Shown: positions 42,745 to 52,965, numbered from the stretch's first letter. The stretch is DNA of 64,000 nucleotides from Chryseobacterium bernardetii (GCF_003815975.1 NZ_CP033932.1:2957501-3021500), one strand, 5' to 3'. The notes: a model not told the origin generated them from the sequence alone. Made by a program: numbers and translations.

Positions 42745-44280
42745 TTATTCAAAATCACTGTGCAACTGATCTTCCTGAATAAATGTCTGACTGTCTATAG
42801 ACAGAGTATCATCACTACTGTCTGCCAGAATTTTGGAGTCCTGAACAAGCTTTCCATCCCCATTGTAGACTTTTAGTAAGATCCATTTTCCACTGCGTTC
42901 AAGTTCCCTTGCTCCGGCGTAATTTTTTATTCGGATTTTTCCGCTTTGGAGAAGGCCATCTTTTACGGAACATTTATTAACAGGCTTCCCTTTTACATAC
43001 TGTACAATCTGCCCTGTGAAACTGTAGTTGTATTCGTCTTCATTTACAGGTTGGTTATACGTATACAAAATAGCTCCCTTATTGTCGTAGACTGTTGCAT
43101 CGTAAGCATTTTGTTTAGTATTCAGTTTCTTTTCAAACTTCAGCTTATTTTCTTCAGAGTAGTTTTTTGTATTAACCAGAACACCGTCCTTGTATTGCAT
43201 TTCGGTAAGCCCTTCGTAGGCTGTACCATTATAAGGCATGTCTTCCTTATACGTTAATGTAGATTTTAGTTTTCCATCCGGAGCATAATATTTAATCTCC
43301 TGCGTTAACCCATCCTTTAGAGTTTTTTCAGTAGTAAGTTTTCCTGCTTCGTCAAACTCCTTGTTAAGAATCTGTGAGCCTCCTTTATAAACATCTATGG
43401 CTGAAACATAACTATAATCATAACTCAACTGATAATCCTCACCATCCATAGGTTTATAAGTGTCGTTTTCTTTATCATACAGATACGTCAGGTTTGCTAC
43501 AATCTTTCCGGTTTCATCATAAGTTGTTTTGGAACCATCTTTTTTACCTCTTTTCTGTTCCTGAAGAATTTTTCCGTTTTTAGAATAGATAACTCCTTCT
43601 TTAACGGTACCGTCGCTTTTATATTTTTCAATTTTTGAAACTCTCATCGGATTGTAGTAATAGTCTACCAGAGTTCCGTCGTTATTAGATTCAGAGCTAA
43701 GACTTCCAATAAACTTACCCTTTTCACCGTAGTATTTATTTACGTAGTTGCCATCTTTTCCGGTAATGGTCTCACTTCTGATCCCTTTGATATCTTCATC
43801 ATAAATAATGGTTTGGGCAGGAGAGGAATTCTCATATATGGTAAGGGTATTATAGTAGTACTCATTTTCCGGATCTTTATAGCTGATCATTTTTCCGGAG
43901 AAAGTACCATCGGCCTTATAAACCATGTCTTCTATCAGTCTGCCTTTTGCATCATAAGATTGTGAGACTCCAACCTGTTTACCGTTAGCATAGTTTACCA
44001 CACTCATCACTTTTCCTTCGGGGGTATACCATGTTACTTTACCTTCAAAAACTTCATTGCTTGGAGTGGTATCAGAAGCCAGGCCTTCCATTTGAAGCGT
44101 TCCGTTTTTATAAAAGTCTTTGATGAGAGTAAGCTTGCCTTTAGGAGTTGTTTCACGGTAGTATTCCATGTTTTCCTGGGTAGTCTTTTCCCAGTTTTCA
44201 TCAAAATAAGTTTTCTCCTGTGCATATACGTTGATGCTGAGTACTAATGCAAGTAACGCTGACGTAAATAGTTTTTTCAT
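42745..44280 (-). CDS. Secreted MORN-variant repeat protein (YwqK-like)
   Basis: This is a 511-residue protein with a signal peptide (1-~20, ending VYAQ). The body is a chain of ~20-residue MORN-variant units, such as YYRETTPKGKLTLIKDFYKNG, TYDETGKIVANLTYLYD and YYAPDGKLKSTLTYKE. The units form a beta-hairpin solenoid. Automatic annotation often calls such proteins 'antitoxin YwqK'. Nothing here supports a toxin-antitoxin role. No sorting domain is evident. It is probably in the periplasm or outer membrane. Function unknown. Confidence 0.85.
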   Translation of the reverse strand: MKKLFTSALLALVLSINVYAQEKTYFDENWEKTTQENMEYYRETTPKGKLTLIKDFYKNGTLQMEGLASDTTPSNEVFEGKVTWYTPEGKVMSVVNYANGKQVGVSQSYDAKGRLIEDMVYKADGTFSGKMISYKDPENEYYYNTLTIYENSSPAQTIIYDEDIKGIRSETITGKDGNYVNKYYGEKGKFIGSLSSESNNDGTLVDYYYNPMRVSKIEKYKSDGTVKEGVIYSKNGKILQEQKRGKKDGSKTTYDETGKIVANLTYLYDKENDTYKPMDGEDYQLSYDYSYVSAIDVYKGGSQILNKEFDEAGKLTTEKTLKDGLTQEIKYYAPDGKLKSTLTYKEDMPYNGTAYEGLTEMQYKDGVLVNTKNYSEENKLKFEKKLNTKQNAYDATVYDNKGAILYTYNQPVNEDEYNYSFTGQIVQYVKGKPVNKCSVKDGLLQSGKIRIKNYAGARELERSGKWILLKVYNGDGKLVQDSKILADSSDDTLSIDSQTFIQEDQLHSDFE

Positions 44281-44661
44281 GTTTTATATTAAGTTCTGAT
44301 TTTAAATTTGGAGCATTTGCTTGGGATACCATAAAGAGAAGGTAAAAGCATTGATAAGGACAGCAGTTTAGCTGTCAGAAATAATTTTTTACATTAAGAT
44401 TGTGTTTATATCATTTATATCCGAAGATTAAAAAAAATAAATGGTGTTTTTAAATTTAAGCCCCAAATATAAATCTATTTTATGAGATTGATAGAAAAAA
44501 TGGACAGATTTGTTCACTTTTTCTTGTAAAAATATGATTCTTAATTTTTTAATATAAAGAAATAGATATTCAAGATGGAATAGAATTCGGGATCTTTTTC
44601 CAGCAGTCGCAGATACAATAAATTTTTATTAAATTTAGCCAATAGAAAAATCTAATATTTC
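44281..44661. other. 381-base gap between divergent genes
   Basis: It holds a possible -7 box for the minus-strand gene (TATATTTG on the minus strand, 44464-44471) and a small GACAGC/GCTGTC hairpin at 44359-44376. I see no gene or RNA. Confidence 0.5.
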
Positions 44662-45363
44662 ATGATAGATAAAAGAGTAAAAAATGCAAAGGAAGCCATC
44701 GAAGGGATTAAAGATGGAATGACGCTGATGCTGGGCGGATTTGGACTTTGCGGAATCCCTGAAAATTCAATCAATGCCCTGGTGGAAAGTGATGTGAAAG
44801 ATCTTACCTGTATATCGAACAATGCCGGAGTAGATGACTTTGGGCTGGGATTACTGCTTCATAAAAGACAGATCAAAAAGATGATCTCTTCTTATGTGGG
44901 AGAAAATGCTGAGTTTGAAAGACAGATGCTTTCAGGAGAACTTGAAGTTGAACTTACTCCACAGGGAACTTTAGCTGAAAAATGCAGGGCCGCTCAGGCA
45001 GGTATTCCGGCTTTCTATACACCGGCGGGATATGGAACTGAAGTAGCTGAAGGAAAAGAAGTAAAAGAGTTCAAAGGAAAGCCTCATATTCTGGAACATG
45101 CTTTTGATGCAGATTTTTCTATTGTAAAAGCCTGGAAAGGAGATTATGCAGGAAATCTTATTTTCAAAGGGTCTGCCAGAAACTTTAACCACCCGATGGC
45201 AGGGGCAGGAAAAATTACCATTGCTGAGGTAGAAGAATTGGTAGAACCGGGAGAATTAGATCCTAATGAGATTCATATTCCGGGTATTATGGTTCAGAGA
45301 ATTTTCCAGGGTGAAAAATTCGAAAAGAGAATCGAGCAAAGAACGGTTAGAACCAGAGAATAA
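44662..45363 (+). CDS. scoA: 3-oxoacid CoA-transferase subunit A
   Basis: Subunit A of succinyl-CoA:3-ketoacid CoA-transferase moves CoA from succinyl-CoA to acetoacetate, for ketone-body or branched-chain amino acid use. The 233-residue protein opens [32 protein letters not shown], shown here only in its core [11 protein letters not shown]. It has [17 protein letters not shown] and [15 protein letters not shown], the glycine-rich CoA-loop features. Its partner subunit B lies at 47533, separated by an ABC exporter gene on the other strand, and it has its own terminator. Confidence 0.95.
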   Translation: MIDKRVKNAKEAIEGIKDGMTLMLGGFGLCGIPENSINALVESDVKDLTCISNNAGVDDFGLGLLLHKRQIKKMISSYVGENAEFERQMLSGELEVELTPQGTLAEKCRAAQAGIPAFYTPAGYGTEVAEGKEVKEFKGKPHILEHAFDADFSIVKAWKGDYAGNLIFKGSARNFNHPMAGAGKITIAEVEELVEPGELDPNEIHIPGIMVQRIFQGEKFEKRIEQRTVRTRE

Positions 45364-45392
45364 TTTCTGAAGAATACAGTTATTGAGAATAA

Positions 45393-45424
45393 AAAAGCGC
45401 TGAAAATGTTCAGCGCTTTCTTTA
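45393..45424 (+). terminator. Terminator after scoA
   Basis: AAAGCGCTGAA and TTCAGCGCTTT form a strong stem with an AATG loop. It ends transcription before scoB, so the two subunits are not on one simple message. Confidence 0.85.
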
Positions 45425-45472
45425 TGAAGTAACCTAACTCTTAAAAATATAGAGGTAAATCGTATTATTATT

Positions 45473-47275
45473 TTATGATTGTGGAATAGTGGTTTTCCTT
45501 TCTCCAATCTGCTGTCTCCACATGGCATAATAAAGCCCTTTTTCAGCAATAAGATGATCATGGGAACCTGTTTCTACAATTTGTCCGCGTTCCAATACAT
45601 AGATTTTGTCTGCGTGCATTATCGTGCTTAATCGGTGGGCGATCAAAACCGTAATCTGTTCTCTTTCCTCTGAAATGTTTTTTATGGTAGAAGTAATTTC
45701 TTCCTCGGTAATGCTGTCTAAAGCAGAAGTAGCTTCATCAAAAATCAACAGATGAGGTTTTCTTAAAAGTGCTCTGGCAATGGCAATTCTTTGCTTTTCA
45801 CCACCGCTTAATTTCAGCCCGCCTTCCCCAATAACGGTATCAATACCTTTTTCAGCTCTTTCCAGTAAGGCTGTACAGCTCGATTTCTGCAAAGCCATAG
45901 CAAGTTCCTGTTCAGTAGCTTTAGGGTTTACAAAGAGAAGATTTTCTTTGATCGTTCCCGCAAAAAGCTGAGTATCCTGGGTAACAAAACCAATCTGATT
46001 TCTCAGTTCATCAAAATCAAATTCCTTTCCGTTAATGCCATTATAAAAAATATTCCCTTCCTGAGGTCTGTAGAGCCCAACCAATAACTTTACCAGTGTG
46101 CTTTTGCCAGATCCGCTTGGTCCCACAAAAGCAATGGTTTCCCCATTTTTAACATCAAAAGAAATATTATTCAATGCTTTATACTGTGCCGACTGGTGTT
46201 TGAAAGAAACATGTTTGAATTCCAATTCTTCAATTTCACCAATTTGTTTCGGATGAAGAGGTTTTTCCTCCACTTCTTTTTTCATTAAACGGTCAAAATT
46301 CTGAAGGGAGGCTTCTGCTTCCCGGTAAGAGATAATAATGTTCCCGATCTCCTGCATAGGCCCGAAAATAAAGAACCCATAAAACATAAGGGAAAGATAT
46401 TGTCCTGGCGTAACAATATTTTTAAAGATCAGGTACAAAAGCGTAAGGGTAATCATCTGTTGAAGAAAATTCACCATCGTTCCCTGGATAAAGCTTAAAG
46501 AACGGATGCTTTTTACCTTTCTGAGTTCAAGTCCCAGTATTTTATACGTATTGTTGTTCAGACGGATCACTTCCTGGTTCGTTAAGCCTAAACTCTTAAC
46601 GATTTCTATATTTCTGAGGCTTTCTGTTGTACTTCCTGCTAATGCTGTGGTTTCTGAAACAATATTCTTCTGGATAACTTTGATTCTTTTACTCAATAAA
46701 TTCGTGATAAAAGCAATCAGAAAAATCCCACAGATATACACCGGCATAATTGACCAATGCAGGCGTATTGCATACACTGAAACGAAAATAATACTTACCA
46801 GGATCCCAAAGAAAATATTAATGAAGTTGGTAATAAACTTAACCGAGTCTTCCCTTACTTTGGTTAAAATAGATAAAGTCTCGCCACTTCTTTGGTCTTC
46901 AAATTCCTGATAAGGCAGTGCCATTGAATGTTTCAACCCATCCGTAAAAATTTTTGCACCGAATTTTTGGGTAATAACGCTCACCACATAATCCTGAAAA
47001 GCTTTGGCAATTCTGCTCACCATCGCTGTTCCGATCAGTAAGCCCAGGAAATAGAAAGCTCCGTGATATACGGAGGTTCCGTAAAGGTATTCATCTATAT
47101 TTCTGGGTAAAAGCTTTTCCTTGTCAAAGAAATTGGGATGGGTAACCAACTGATCCAGAATATTTCCTGTAATAGCAGGTGCAAATAAAGAGAAAACCTG
47201 GTTAATGGTAGCCAGCAGCAAAGAAATAATAATCAGCCATTGGTAAGGTTTAAGGTATCTTAAAAGTATTTTCAT
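45473..47275 (-). CDS. ABC exporter (membrane and ATPase domains fused)
   Basis: This is a 600-residue half-transporter. Six membrane spans fill ~1-310, and the ATPase domain follows (~335-600) with Walker A GPSGSGKST, the signature LSGGEKQRIAIARALL, Walker B LLIFDEATSALD and the switch His in LIAHRLST. It is probably a homodimeric lipid, drug or peptide exporter of the MsbA/LmrA type. The substrate is unknown. The frame is open to 47341, but I start at ATG 47275 (MKILLRYLKPYQW), because a TAATTTTG promoter box lies at 47293-47300. It is placed between scoA and scoB. Confidence 0.92.
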   Translation of the reverse strand: MKILLRYLKPYQWLIIISLLLATINQVFSLFAPAITGNILDQLVTHPNFFDKEKLLPRNIDEYLYGTSVYHGAFYFLGLLIGTAMVSRIAKAFQDYVVSVITQKFGAKIFTDGLKHSMALPYQEFEDQRSGETLSILTKVREDSVKFITNFINIFFGILVSIIFVSVYAIRLHWSIMPVYICGIFLIAFITNLLSKRIKVIQKNIVSETTALAGSTTESLRNIEIVKSLGLTNQEVIRLNNNTYKILGLELRKVKSIRSLSFIQGTMVNFLQQMITLTLLYLIFKNIVTPGQYLSLMFYGFFIFGPMQEIGNIIISYREAEASLQNFDRLMKKEVEEKPLHPKQIGEIEELEFKHVSFKHQSAQYKALNNISFDVKNGETIAFVGPSGSGKSTLVKLLVGLYRPQEGNIFYNGINGKEFDFDELRNQIGFVTQDTQLFAGTIKENLLFVNPKATEQELAMALQKSSCTALLERAEKGIDTVIGEGGLKLSGGEKQRIAIARALLRKPHLLIFDEATSALDSITEEEITSTIKNISEEREQITVLIAHRLSTIMHADKIYVLERGQIVETGSHDHLIAEKGLYYAMWRQQIGERKTTIPQS

Positions 47276-47292
47276 TCTAGTAAATAATGATG

Positions 47293-47300
47293 CAAAATTA
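47293..47300 (-). promoter_or_regulatory. -7 box TAATTTTG for the ABC exporter gene
   Basis: Matches TAnnTTTG on the minus strand, 17 bases before ATG 47275. It overlaps the longer frame and supports the shorter start. The -33 element is weak. Confidence 0.55.
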
Positions 47301-47532
47301 ATGATATTATTTTTACTAACGATGTTAATTATGAATGACAATGATCTGTTGTTGAGGAAGATTTGAACCCAGCCCCCGGAGAAAGATAGTTGTAAAGCCT
47401 ATCAGTAATCATAGAGTAGCCTGTTATTTTTTCAACTAAAACACACTTCCGGCTTTTCTCTTCCAACGTCCAGCTTCGAAAGCCCTTTTGTATTCGGGTG
47501 AAAATAATTAAATTGCAGTCTAAGTTTTTATT

Positions 47533-48186
47533 ATGCTTACAAAAGAACAAATTGCCAAAAGAATTTCAAAAGAACTGAGAGATCGTTATTATGTAAACCT
47601 GGGAATCGGAATTCCTACTTTGGTTGCCAACTATGTTCCGGAAGGAATTTCCGTAGAATTCCAGAGTGAAAACGGAGTCTTGGGAATGGGGCCTTTTCCT
47701 TTTGAAGGAGAGGAAGATGCAGATATCATCAATGCCGGAAAACAGACCATTACCATTTTAGATGGAGGTTCATTCTTCGATTCAGCTTTTAGTTTCGGGA
47801 TGATCCGCGGACAGAAAGTGGATCTTACCATCCTTGGAGCAATGGAGGTTTCAGAGAACGGAGATATTGCCAACTGGAAAATTCCGGGAAAAATGGTGAA
47901 AGGAATGGGGGGAGCAATGGATCTGGTAGCTTCTGCAGAAAATATTATCGTTGCTATGATGCATGTAAACAAAGCCGGAGAGAGTAAAATCCTTAAAAAG
48001 TGTACCCTTCCGTTAACAGGTGTAAACTGTGTTAAAAAAGTAGTTACAGAATTAGCTGTACTGGAAGTTACTCCAAAAGGTTTTAAATTGCTGGAAAGAG
48101 CACCAGGTGTTTCGGTAGAAGACATTATCAAAGCAACGGAAGCAGACCTTATTATTGAAGGTGAAATTCCTGAAATGCAATTCTAA
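47533..48186 (+). CDS. scoB: 3-oxoacid CoA-transferase subunit B
   Basis: Subunit B supplies the catalytic glutamate of the transferase. The 217-residue protein shows NLGIGIPTLVANYVPEG, QSENGVLGMGPFP (Glu of the SENG motif forms the thioester) and GMGGAMDLV. It ends EGEIPEMQF. It should pair with the subunit A gene 2.2 kb upstream to act on acetoacetate. It has its own terminator. Note that expression must be balanced across two transcripts. Confidence 0.95.
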   Translation: MLTKEQIAKRISKELRDRYYVNLGIGIPTLVANYVPEGISVEFQSENGVLGMGPFPFEGEEDADIINAGKQTITILDGGSFFDSAFSFGMIRGQKVDLTILGAMEVSENGDIANWKIPGKMVKGMGGAMDLVASAENIIVAMMHVNKAGESKILKKCTLPLTGVNCVKKVVTELAVLEVTPKGFKLLERAPGVSVEDIIKATEADLIIEGEIPEMQF

Positions 48187-48195
48187 ATACAATAC

Positions 48196-48222
48196 AAACC
48201 TTGCCCACAGCAAGGTTTTTTA
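48196..48222 (+). terminator. Terminator after scoB
   Basis: AAACCTTG and CAAGGTTT arms with a short loop, followed by T. Confidence 0.8.
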
Positions 48223-48353
48223 TTGCATATAATATAAAATATCAAAATTATATTTCTTCTTCAAAAATATAGTCAATACGGAGAACGGAATGTTTATTTT
48301 TACTTATATTTCTCTTTGACTGTACAAAACTTAGATTTCAAAGCAAAATATTA

Positions 48354-48385
48354 AAAAAGGCTGTTTCATTGTGAAACAACCTTTT
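48354..48385 (-). terminator. Terminator after the DUF4197 gene
   Basis: AAGGCTGTTTCA and TGAAACAACCTT pair with one mismatch. On the minus strand a T run follows. Confidence 0.8.
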
Positions 48386-48404
48386 ATATTCTATTTAATT
48401 TTAA

Positions 48405-49241
48405 TTACCTATTCGCATCCTGTGCTCCGAAAACCTTCTGCAATATGCTTGTGGTTCTCATAGCCGGTGTATTTCTGATCCCGTTTTCCTTATCTGCCAC
48501 CATTTTGAATACTCCGTTGATGGTTTCAGTAGTCACATATTCATTAAGGTCAGTGGTTACAGACTGTCCGGTAAATGTGTTATATTTTGAAATCAGATTC
48601 TTCCATACCGCATCAGCACCCACTTTTCCTAAAGAAGCTTTTACTTTTGGCTGGAAGGCAGTGAAGAGCTGGGACTGAGTTTTACTCTGTAAATAGTTTG
48701 TTGCTGCATTATTACTTCCCAACAGAATATTTTTAGCATCCGTTATTGTCATAGACGTAATCGCGTTGGTGAAAATAGGTGCGGCTTCTGTTACAGCGTC
48801 TTCTGCCGCTCTGTTCAATAATTTTACGCCTTCGTCAGCAAGACTGCCTAATCCTACAGAACGAAGTGTCATATCAACTTTTCTTAATTTTTCAGGCATT
48901 AAGATTTTTACGGCTTCGTTTTTCAAAAAACCATCCGTTAATGCCAGTTTTTTCACTCCATCCGTTACTCCGATGCTTAAAGCTTCCTTTAGTCCGGAAG
49001 AGATCTGGCTTGAAGTAAGATTCCCAACATTCAGAGGAGAGGTTTGGGTTGAAGCAGAGGTGAGAATTGTTGTGGTTGTCTTCGTGCCTGTTGTTGCAGT
49101 TGTGGAACCTTTAGTGGCCTGTGGATTGTTGAGGTCAATTCCTGTTTTGTCTTTAACTGTTGACTTTAAGATATCAAGCAGCTGTGCCTGTGTAGAAATT
49201 GAAAGGAATAATCCGGCTGCAATAAAAATGTTTTTTTTCAT
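48405..49241 (-). CDS. DUF4197 family secreted protein
   Basis: This is a 278-residue protein with a signal peptide (~1-19, ending TQAQ). A threonine-rich low-complexity stretch (~45-75) is followed by the all-helical DUF4197 domain (~75-278; SSGLKEALSIGVTDGVKKL, LRKVDMTLRSVGLG, TDAKNILLGSNNAATNYLQS). The family is common in Gram-negative bacteria and has no known function. Export to the periplasm is inferred. It stands alone, with a promoter box on the minus strand directly upstream. Confidence 0.9.
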   Translation of the reverse strand: MKKNIFIAAGLFLSISTQAQLLDILKSTVKDKTGIDLNNPQATKGSTTATTGTKTTTTILTSASTQTSPLNVGNLTSSQISSGLKEALSIGVTDGVKKLALTDGFLKNEAVKILMPEKLRKVDMTLRSVGLGSLADEGVKLLNRAAEDAVTEAAPIFTNAITSMTITDAKNILLGSNNAATNYLQSKTQSQLFTAFQPKVKASLGKVGADAVWKNLISKYNTFTGQSVTTDLNEYVTTETINGVFKMVADKENGIRNTPAMRTTSILQKVFGAQDANR

Positions 49242-49255
49242 TGTGTTTTTTTTTA

Positions 49256-49263
49256 CAAATTTA
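49256..49263 (-). promoter_or_regulatory. -7 box TAAATTTG for the DUF4197 gene
   Basis: Exact TAnnTTTG on the minus strand, 14 bases before the start codon. Confidence 0.5.
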
Positions 49264-49538
49264 GATTTTTAATCTTTTAAGTGATCTAAGCTTATCAAAA
49301 AATAAACCATATTTTTTCTGGAGGTAGAAAAGAAAGATGGTATTTACTGATTTATGGGTTTGATAGTTAATTTATTTTAATGTTAAATAAGTTCTGTATC
49401 CTGATTTCAAAATATTGAGGAGCCTTTTAGTAGAAGCTTTATGATTTTTAGATAACTGAACAATGATTTTTCCTTATAATCTGGACTATTAAAAGTTTTG
49501 GAAAATAAGTATATTAGCTAAAACTTTTACCCCATCTA

Positions 49539-51797
49539 ATGGTACGAACCTTTTTAGTATTTTTTATATTGCTTTCAAACCTAATGTTTGCCCAAAATCA
49601 ATTGAATGTTATTCCTTACCCTCAGAAAGTCGAGTTTTTACAGGGAGAATTTGCAATCCCACATACTTTTGTATTAAGTAGTAGTCTGCCGAAAGAGGAG
49701 ACAGAATATTTCAAAAAACGAATGGGTTCTCAGTTAGAATTTCAATATACTCAGAAAGGTGGTGACATCCACTTAACGAATTCTGTAATTCCTTCCGGAA
49801 TAGATGCTGAACAGAAAAAAGAATATTATTCATTAGAAATTTCACCAAAGCAAATTCATATTAAGTCCTATACAAGGCAAGGATATTTTCTGGCGCTGCA
49901 AACTTTAATTCAGATTATTGATCAGTATAAGGATACTGAGAAAATTCCGATGATGAAAATTGAAGACCAGCCCAAGTTTACGTGGAGAGGAATGCATTTG
50001 GATGTCTGCCGTCATTTTTTCACGGTAGATGAGGTGAAACAATACATTGATTATCTTGCGATGTATAAACTGAACACTTTCCATTGGCATTTAACCGATG
50101 ACCAGGGATGGAGAATTGAAATCAAAAAATATCCGAAGCTCACACAACTTGGTTCCAAACGTAAAGAATCTATGATTGGGGCCTATGTGGACAATACTTT
50201 CGATGGGAAACCGTATGGCCCTTATTTCTATACTCAGGAACAGATCAAAGATGTTGTGAAATATGCCAAGGAAAGACATATAACAGTAGTTCCGGAAATT
50301 GAAATGCCTGGTCATGCCCTGGCTGCTTTATCTGCATATCCGGAATTAGCCTGTACCAAAGGACCTTTTGAACCTGCTACCAAATGGGGTGTTTTTGATG
50401 ATGTTTTCTGTCCTAAAGAAGAAACTTTTACATTTCTGGAGAATGTTTTGGATGAGGTGATGAAGTTGTTTCCGTCTCAGTATATTCATATCGGAGGTGA
50501 CGAATGCCCTAAAACAAGATGGAAAGAATGTGCCCATTGCCAGGAATTGATTAAAAAGAATAATCTGAAGGATGAACATGGGCTGCAAAGCTATTTCATT
50601 CAAAGAATTGAAAAGTATATCAACAGCAAAGGAAGAAAAATTATTGGTTGGGATGAAATCCTGGAAGGCGGATTGGCTCCTAATGCTGCTGTAATGAGCT
50701 GGACAGGAGTAAACGGAGGAATTGAAGCAGCAAAAGCAAAACATTTTGCTGTGATGACACCGGGATCCTATTGCTATTTTGACCATTATCAGGGAGATCC
50801 ACAGTCTGAACCTAATGCGTTTGGCGGATTTACCCCATTGGATAAAGTATATTCCTATAATCCTATCCCTGCAGAGTTAAACGCTGAACAGGCTCAGTAT
50901 ATTCTGGGTGTTCAGGCTAATCTATGGACTGAATATATCCTGGATTTCAAACAGGTACAATATATGATTTTCCCAAGGCTGATGGCGCTCTCCGAAGTGG
51001 GATGGGGAACTTCAGATCCTAAAAATTATAAAAATTTTGAAAACAGAGTGATCAGCCATTTCAAAATACTGGATAAAATGAACGTTAACTATGCAAAAAG
51101 CATTTACAATATTTTAGGAAAAGTAATTCCTTTAAATAATGGAATTGCCTACGAGCTTTCTACTTCACAAAACCCAAACGGGATCAGATATACACTGGAC
51201 GGAAGTACTCCAACAATAAAATCTCAGGAGTATCAGGTTCCTGTTGCCATTCCGGGTTCTTTAACGGTTAAATCTGCTTATTTTGAAGACGGACAACTTA
51301 AAAGTGCTGTTTCGTCGCAAGAATTTACAGTATCAAAATCAACGGGAAAAACGATCACACTAGAGCAGCAGCCAAGTGAAAACTATTCTTTTGGTGGCGC
51401 TTTTACCTTGGTAGACGGTATTATCGGAAATGTGAAGAAGCTGGGTAAAACATGGTTAGGGTTTCAGGGGAAAGATGTAATCGCAACCATTGATTTTGGT
51501 AAGAAAACCGACTTTTCAGAAATCTATTTTAATACCCTGGAAAATAAAGGAAGCTGGATCCATCTTGCAAAATCTGCAAAAATTTATATTTCTGACGACA
51601 ATAAAGAATTTAAAATTATCAAAGAAATAGGAAAAGAGGATATTCAAAATGCTAACGGAAAAATACAATTGAAGCTGGGGAAACAAAGTGCAAAATATCT
51701 GAAGGTCATGATTGAAAATGCAGGCATTATTCCGGCCGGAAATCCCGGTGCTGATTCAAAAGCATGGCTGTTTGTTGATGAAATTAGCGTCAATTAG
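49539..51797 (+). CDS. Beta-N-acetylhexosaminidase (GH20)
   Basis: This 752-residue enzyme cleaves terminal beta-linked GlcNAc/GalNAc. After a signal peptide (~1-19), a GH20b N-terminal domain spans ~20-145. The GH20 catalytic barrel (~150-500) has FTWRGMHLDVCRHFF, HWHLTDDQGWRIEIKKYP and HIGGDECPKTRW with the catalytic pair Asp321-Glu322. The Glu protonates the bond while substrate 2-acetamido acts as nucleophile (known for GH20). A C-terminal chitobiase/F5-8-type beta domain (~590-752) may bind carbohydrate. It is the first gene of a glycoprotein-glycan cluster. Confidence 0.96.
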   Translation: MVRTFLVFFILLSNLMFAQNQLNVIPYPQKVEFLQGEFAIPHTFVLSSSLPKEETEYFKKRMGSQLEFQYTQKGGDIHLTNSVIPSGIDAEQKKEYYSLEISPKQIHIKSYTRQGYFLALQTLIQIIDQYKDTEKIPMMKIEDQPKFTWRGMHLDVCRHFFTVDEVKQYIDYLAMYKLNTFHWHLTDDQGWRIEIKKYPKLTQLGSKRKESMIGAYVDNTFDGKPYGPYFYTQEQIKDVVKYAKERHITVVPEIEMPGHALAALSAYPELACTKGPFEPATKWGVFDDVFCPKEETFTFLENVLDEVMKLFPSQYIHIGGDECPKTRWKECAHCQELIKKNNLKDEHGLQSYFIQRIEKYINSKGRKIIGWDEILEGGLAPNAAVMSWTGVNGGIEAAKAKHFAVMTPGSYCYFDHYQGDPQSEPNAFGGFTPLDKVYSYNPIPAELNAEQAQYILGVQANLWTEYILDFKQVQYMIFPRLMALSEVGWGTSDPKNYKNFENRVISHFKILDKMNVNYAKSIYNILGKVIPLNNGIAYELSTSQNPNGIRYTLDGSTPTIKSQEYQVPVAIPGSLTVKSAYFEDGQLKSAVSSQEFTVSKSTGKTITLEQQPSENYSFGGAFTLVDGIIGNVKKLGKTWLGFQGKDVIATIDFGKKTDFSEIYFNTLENKGSWIHLAKSAKIYISDDNKEFKIIKEIGKEDIQNANGKIQLKLGKQSAKYLKVMIENAGIIPAGNPGADSKAWLFVDEISVN

Positions 51798-51938
51798 CCT
51801 TACTCAATTTAACAAATGGAGGATACCATACTTTCTAACAACTTTCCTTATCACCAGAATCCGGTGAAAGATATATTATTTTTAGATGAAATGCTGTTAA
51901 AGATTTTAGACTTGTTAATACTATAATTTTGATATATA

Positions 51939-52934
51939 ATGAACAATAACCGAAGAAGTTTTATCAAAAAACTGGGAATCGCAACTGCGGCATTGGCTGT
52001 AAATCCTTTGGATCTGATGGCAAAAGAATTACTTGAGAATAATATCGTTACAAATAAACCTATTGTTCTTTCAACCTGGAATTTCGGTATCAAAGCCAAT
52101 GAAGAAGCGTGGACAATTCTTGGAAAAGGAGGTAAAGCACTGGATGCTGTTGAAAAAGGAGTCCGGCTGGTGGAATTGGATCCAAAAGAAAGAAGTGTAG
52201 GGTATGGCGGCCGGCCTGACAGAGATGGAAGGGTAACTTTAGATGCCTGCATCATGGATGATAACTATAATATTGGCTCAGTGGCGGGTCTGGAACATAT
52301 TAAAAATCCCATTTCCGTAGCCAGGGCTGTAATGGAAAAAACACCCCATGTAATGCTGGTAGGAGACGGAGCATTACAGTTTGCTCTTTCTCAGGGTTTC
52401 AAAAAAGAAAATCTTCTTACCGAAGAATCTGAAAAAGAATGGAAAGAATGGCTTAAAACAAGCCAGTATAAGCCTATTGCCAATATTGAAAATCATGATA
52501 CCATAGGAATGATCGCCCTGGATGCCCATGGAAACCTTTCCGGTGCCTGTACAACCAGTGGAATGGCTTTTAAAATGCATGGAAGAGTAGGAGATTCCCC
52601 TATTATCGGGGCAGGCTTATTTGTAGACAATGAAGTAGGAGCGGCTACAGCAACAGGACATGGGGAAGAAGTAATAAGAACAGTGGGAACCCATCTTGTG
52701 GTAGAATTAATGAGGCAGGGTAGAACACCACAACAAGCCTGCAAGGAAGCTGTAGACAGAATTGTAAAGATCAATCAGAGAAGAAATAAAAACCTGAAAG
52801 ACATTCAGGTAGGCTTTATTGCCATCAATAAAAAAGGAGAATATGGCGCTTACTGTATTCAGGACGGATTTAACTTCGCAGTATACGACCAGAAAGGAAA
52901 CCGCCTTGAAAAACCTGAATTTGCACTGAAATAA
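51939..52934 (+). CDS. N4-(beta-N-acetylglucosaminyl)-L-asparaginase (glycosylasparaginase)
   Basis: This 331-residue enzyme cleaves the bond between GlcNAc and asparagine, the last step in degrading N-glycoproteins. It has a Tat-type start (NNRRSFIKKLGIATAALAV). The Ntn-hydrolase core undergoes autocleavage before the nucleophile Thr188 in NHDTIGMIALD. GDSPIIGAGLFVDNEVGAATATGHGE is split here into GDSPIIGAGLF and GAATATGHGE, both conserved. It is close in kind to the Elizabethkingia meningoseptica enzyme. It lies between the hexosaminidase and mannosidase genes. The next two genes follow at 31 and 12 bases. Confidence 0.95.
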   Translation: MNNNRRSFIKKLGIATAALAVNPLDLMAKELLENNIVTNKPIVLSTWNFGIKANEEAWTILGKGGKALDAVEKGVRLVELDPKERSVGYGGRPDRDGRVTLDACIMDDNYNIGSVAGLEHIKNPISVARAVMEKTPHVMLVGDGALQFALSQGFKKENLLTEESEKEWKEWLKTSQYKPIANIENHDTIGMIALDAHGNLSGACTTSGMAFKMHGRVGDSPIIGAGLFVDNEVGAATATGHGEEVIRTVGTHLVVELMRQGRTPQQACKEAVDRIVKINQRRNKNLKDIQVGFIAINKKGEYGAYCIQDGFNFAVYDQKGNRLEKPEFALK

Positions 52935-52965
52935 TACACACAAAAGATAAACCGATAAATAGTAT

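Noticed and set aside
42745..44280. Toxin-antitoxin system suggested by the usual name 'antitoxin YwqK'
   Set aside because: The protein is a secreted MORN-variant solenoid. No toxin partner is adjacent.
47345..47395. tRNA-like 3' end on the minus strand (GGGTTCAAATC followed by TTCCTC)
   Set aside because: The T-loop motif is present but its stem does not pair, and no anticodon or D arm can be drawn upstream.
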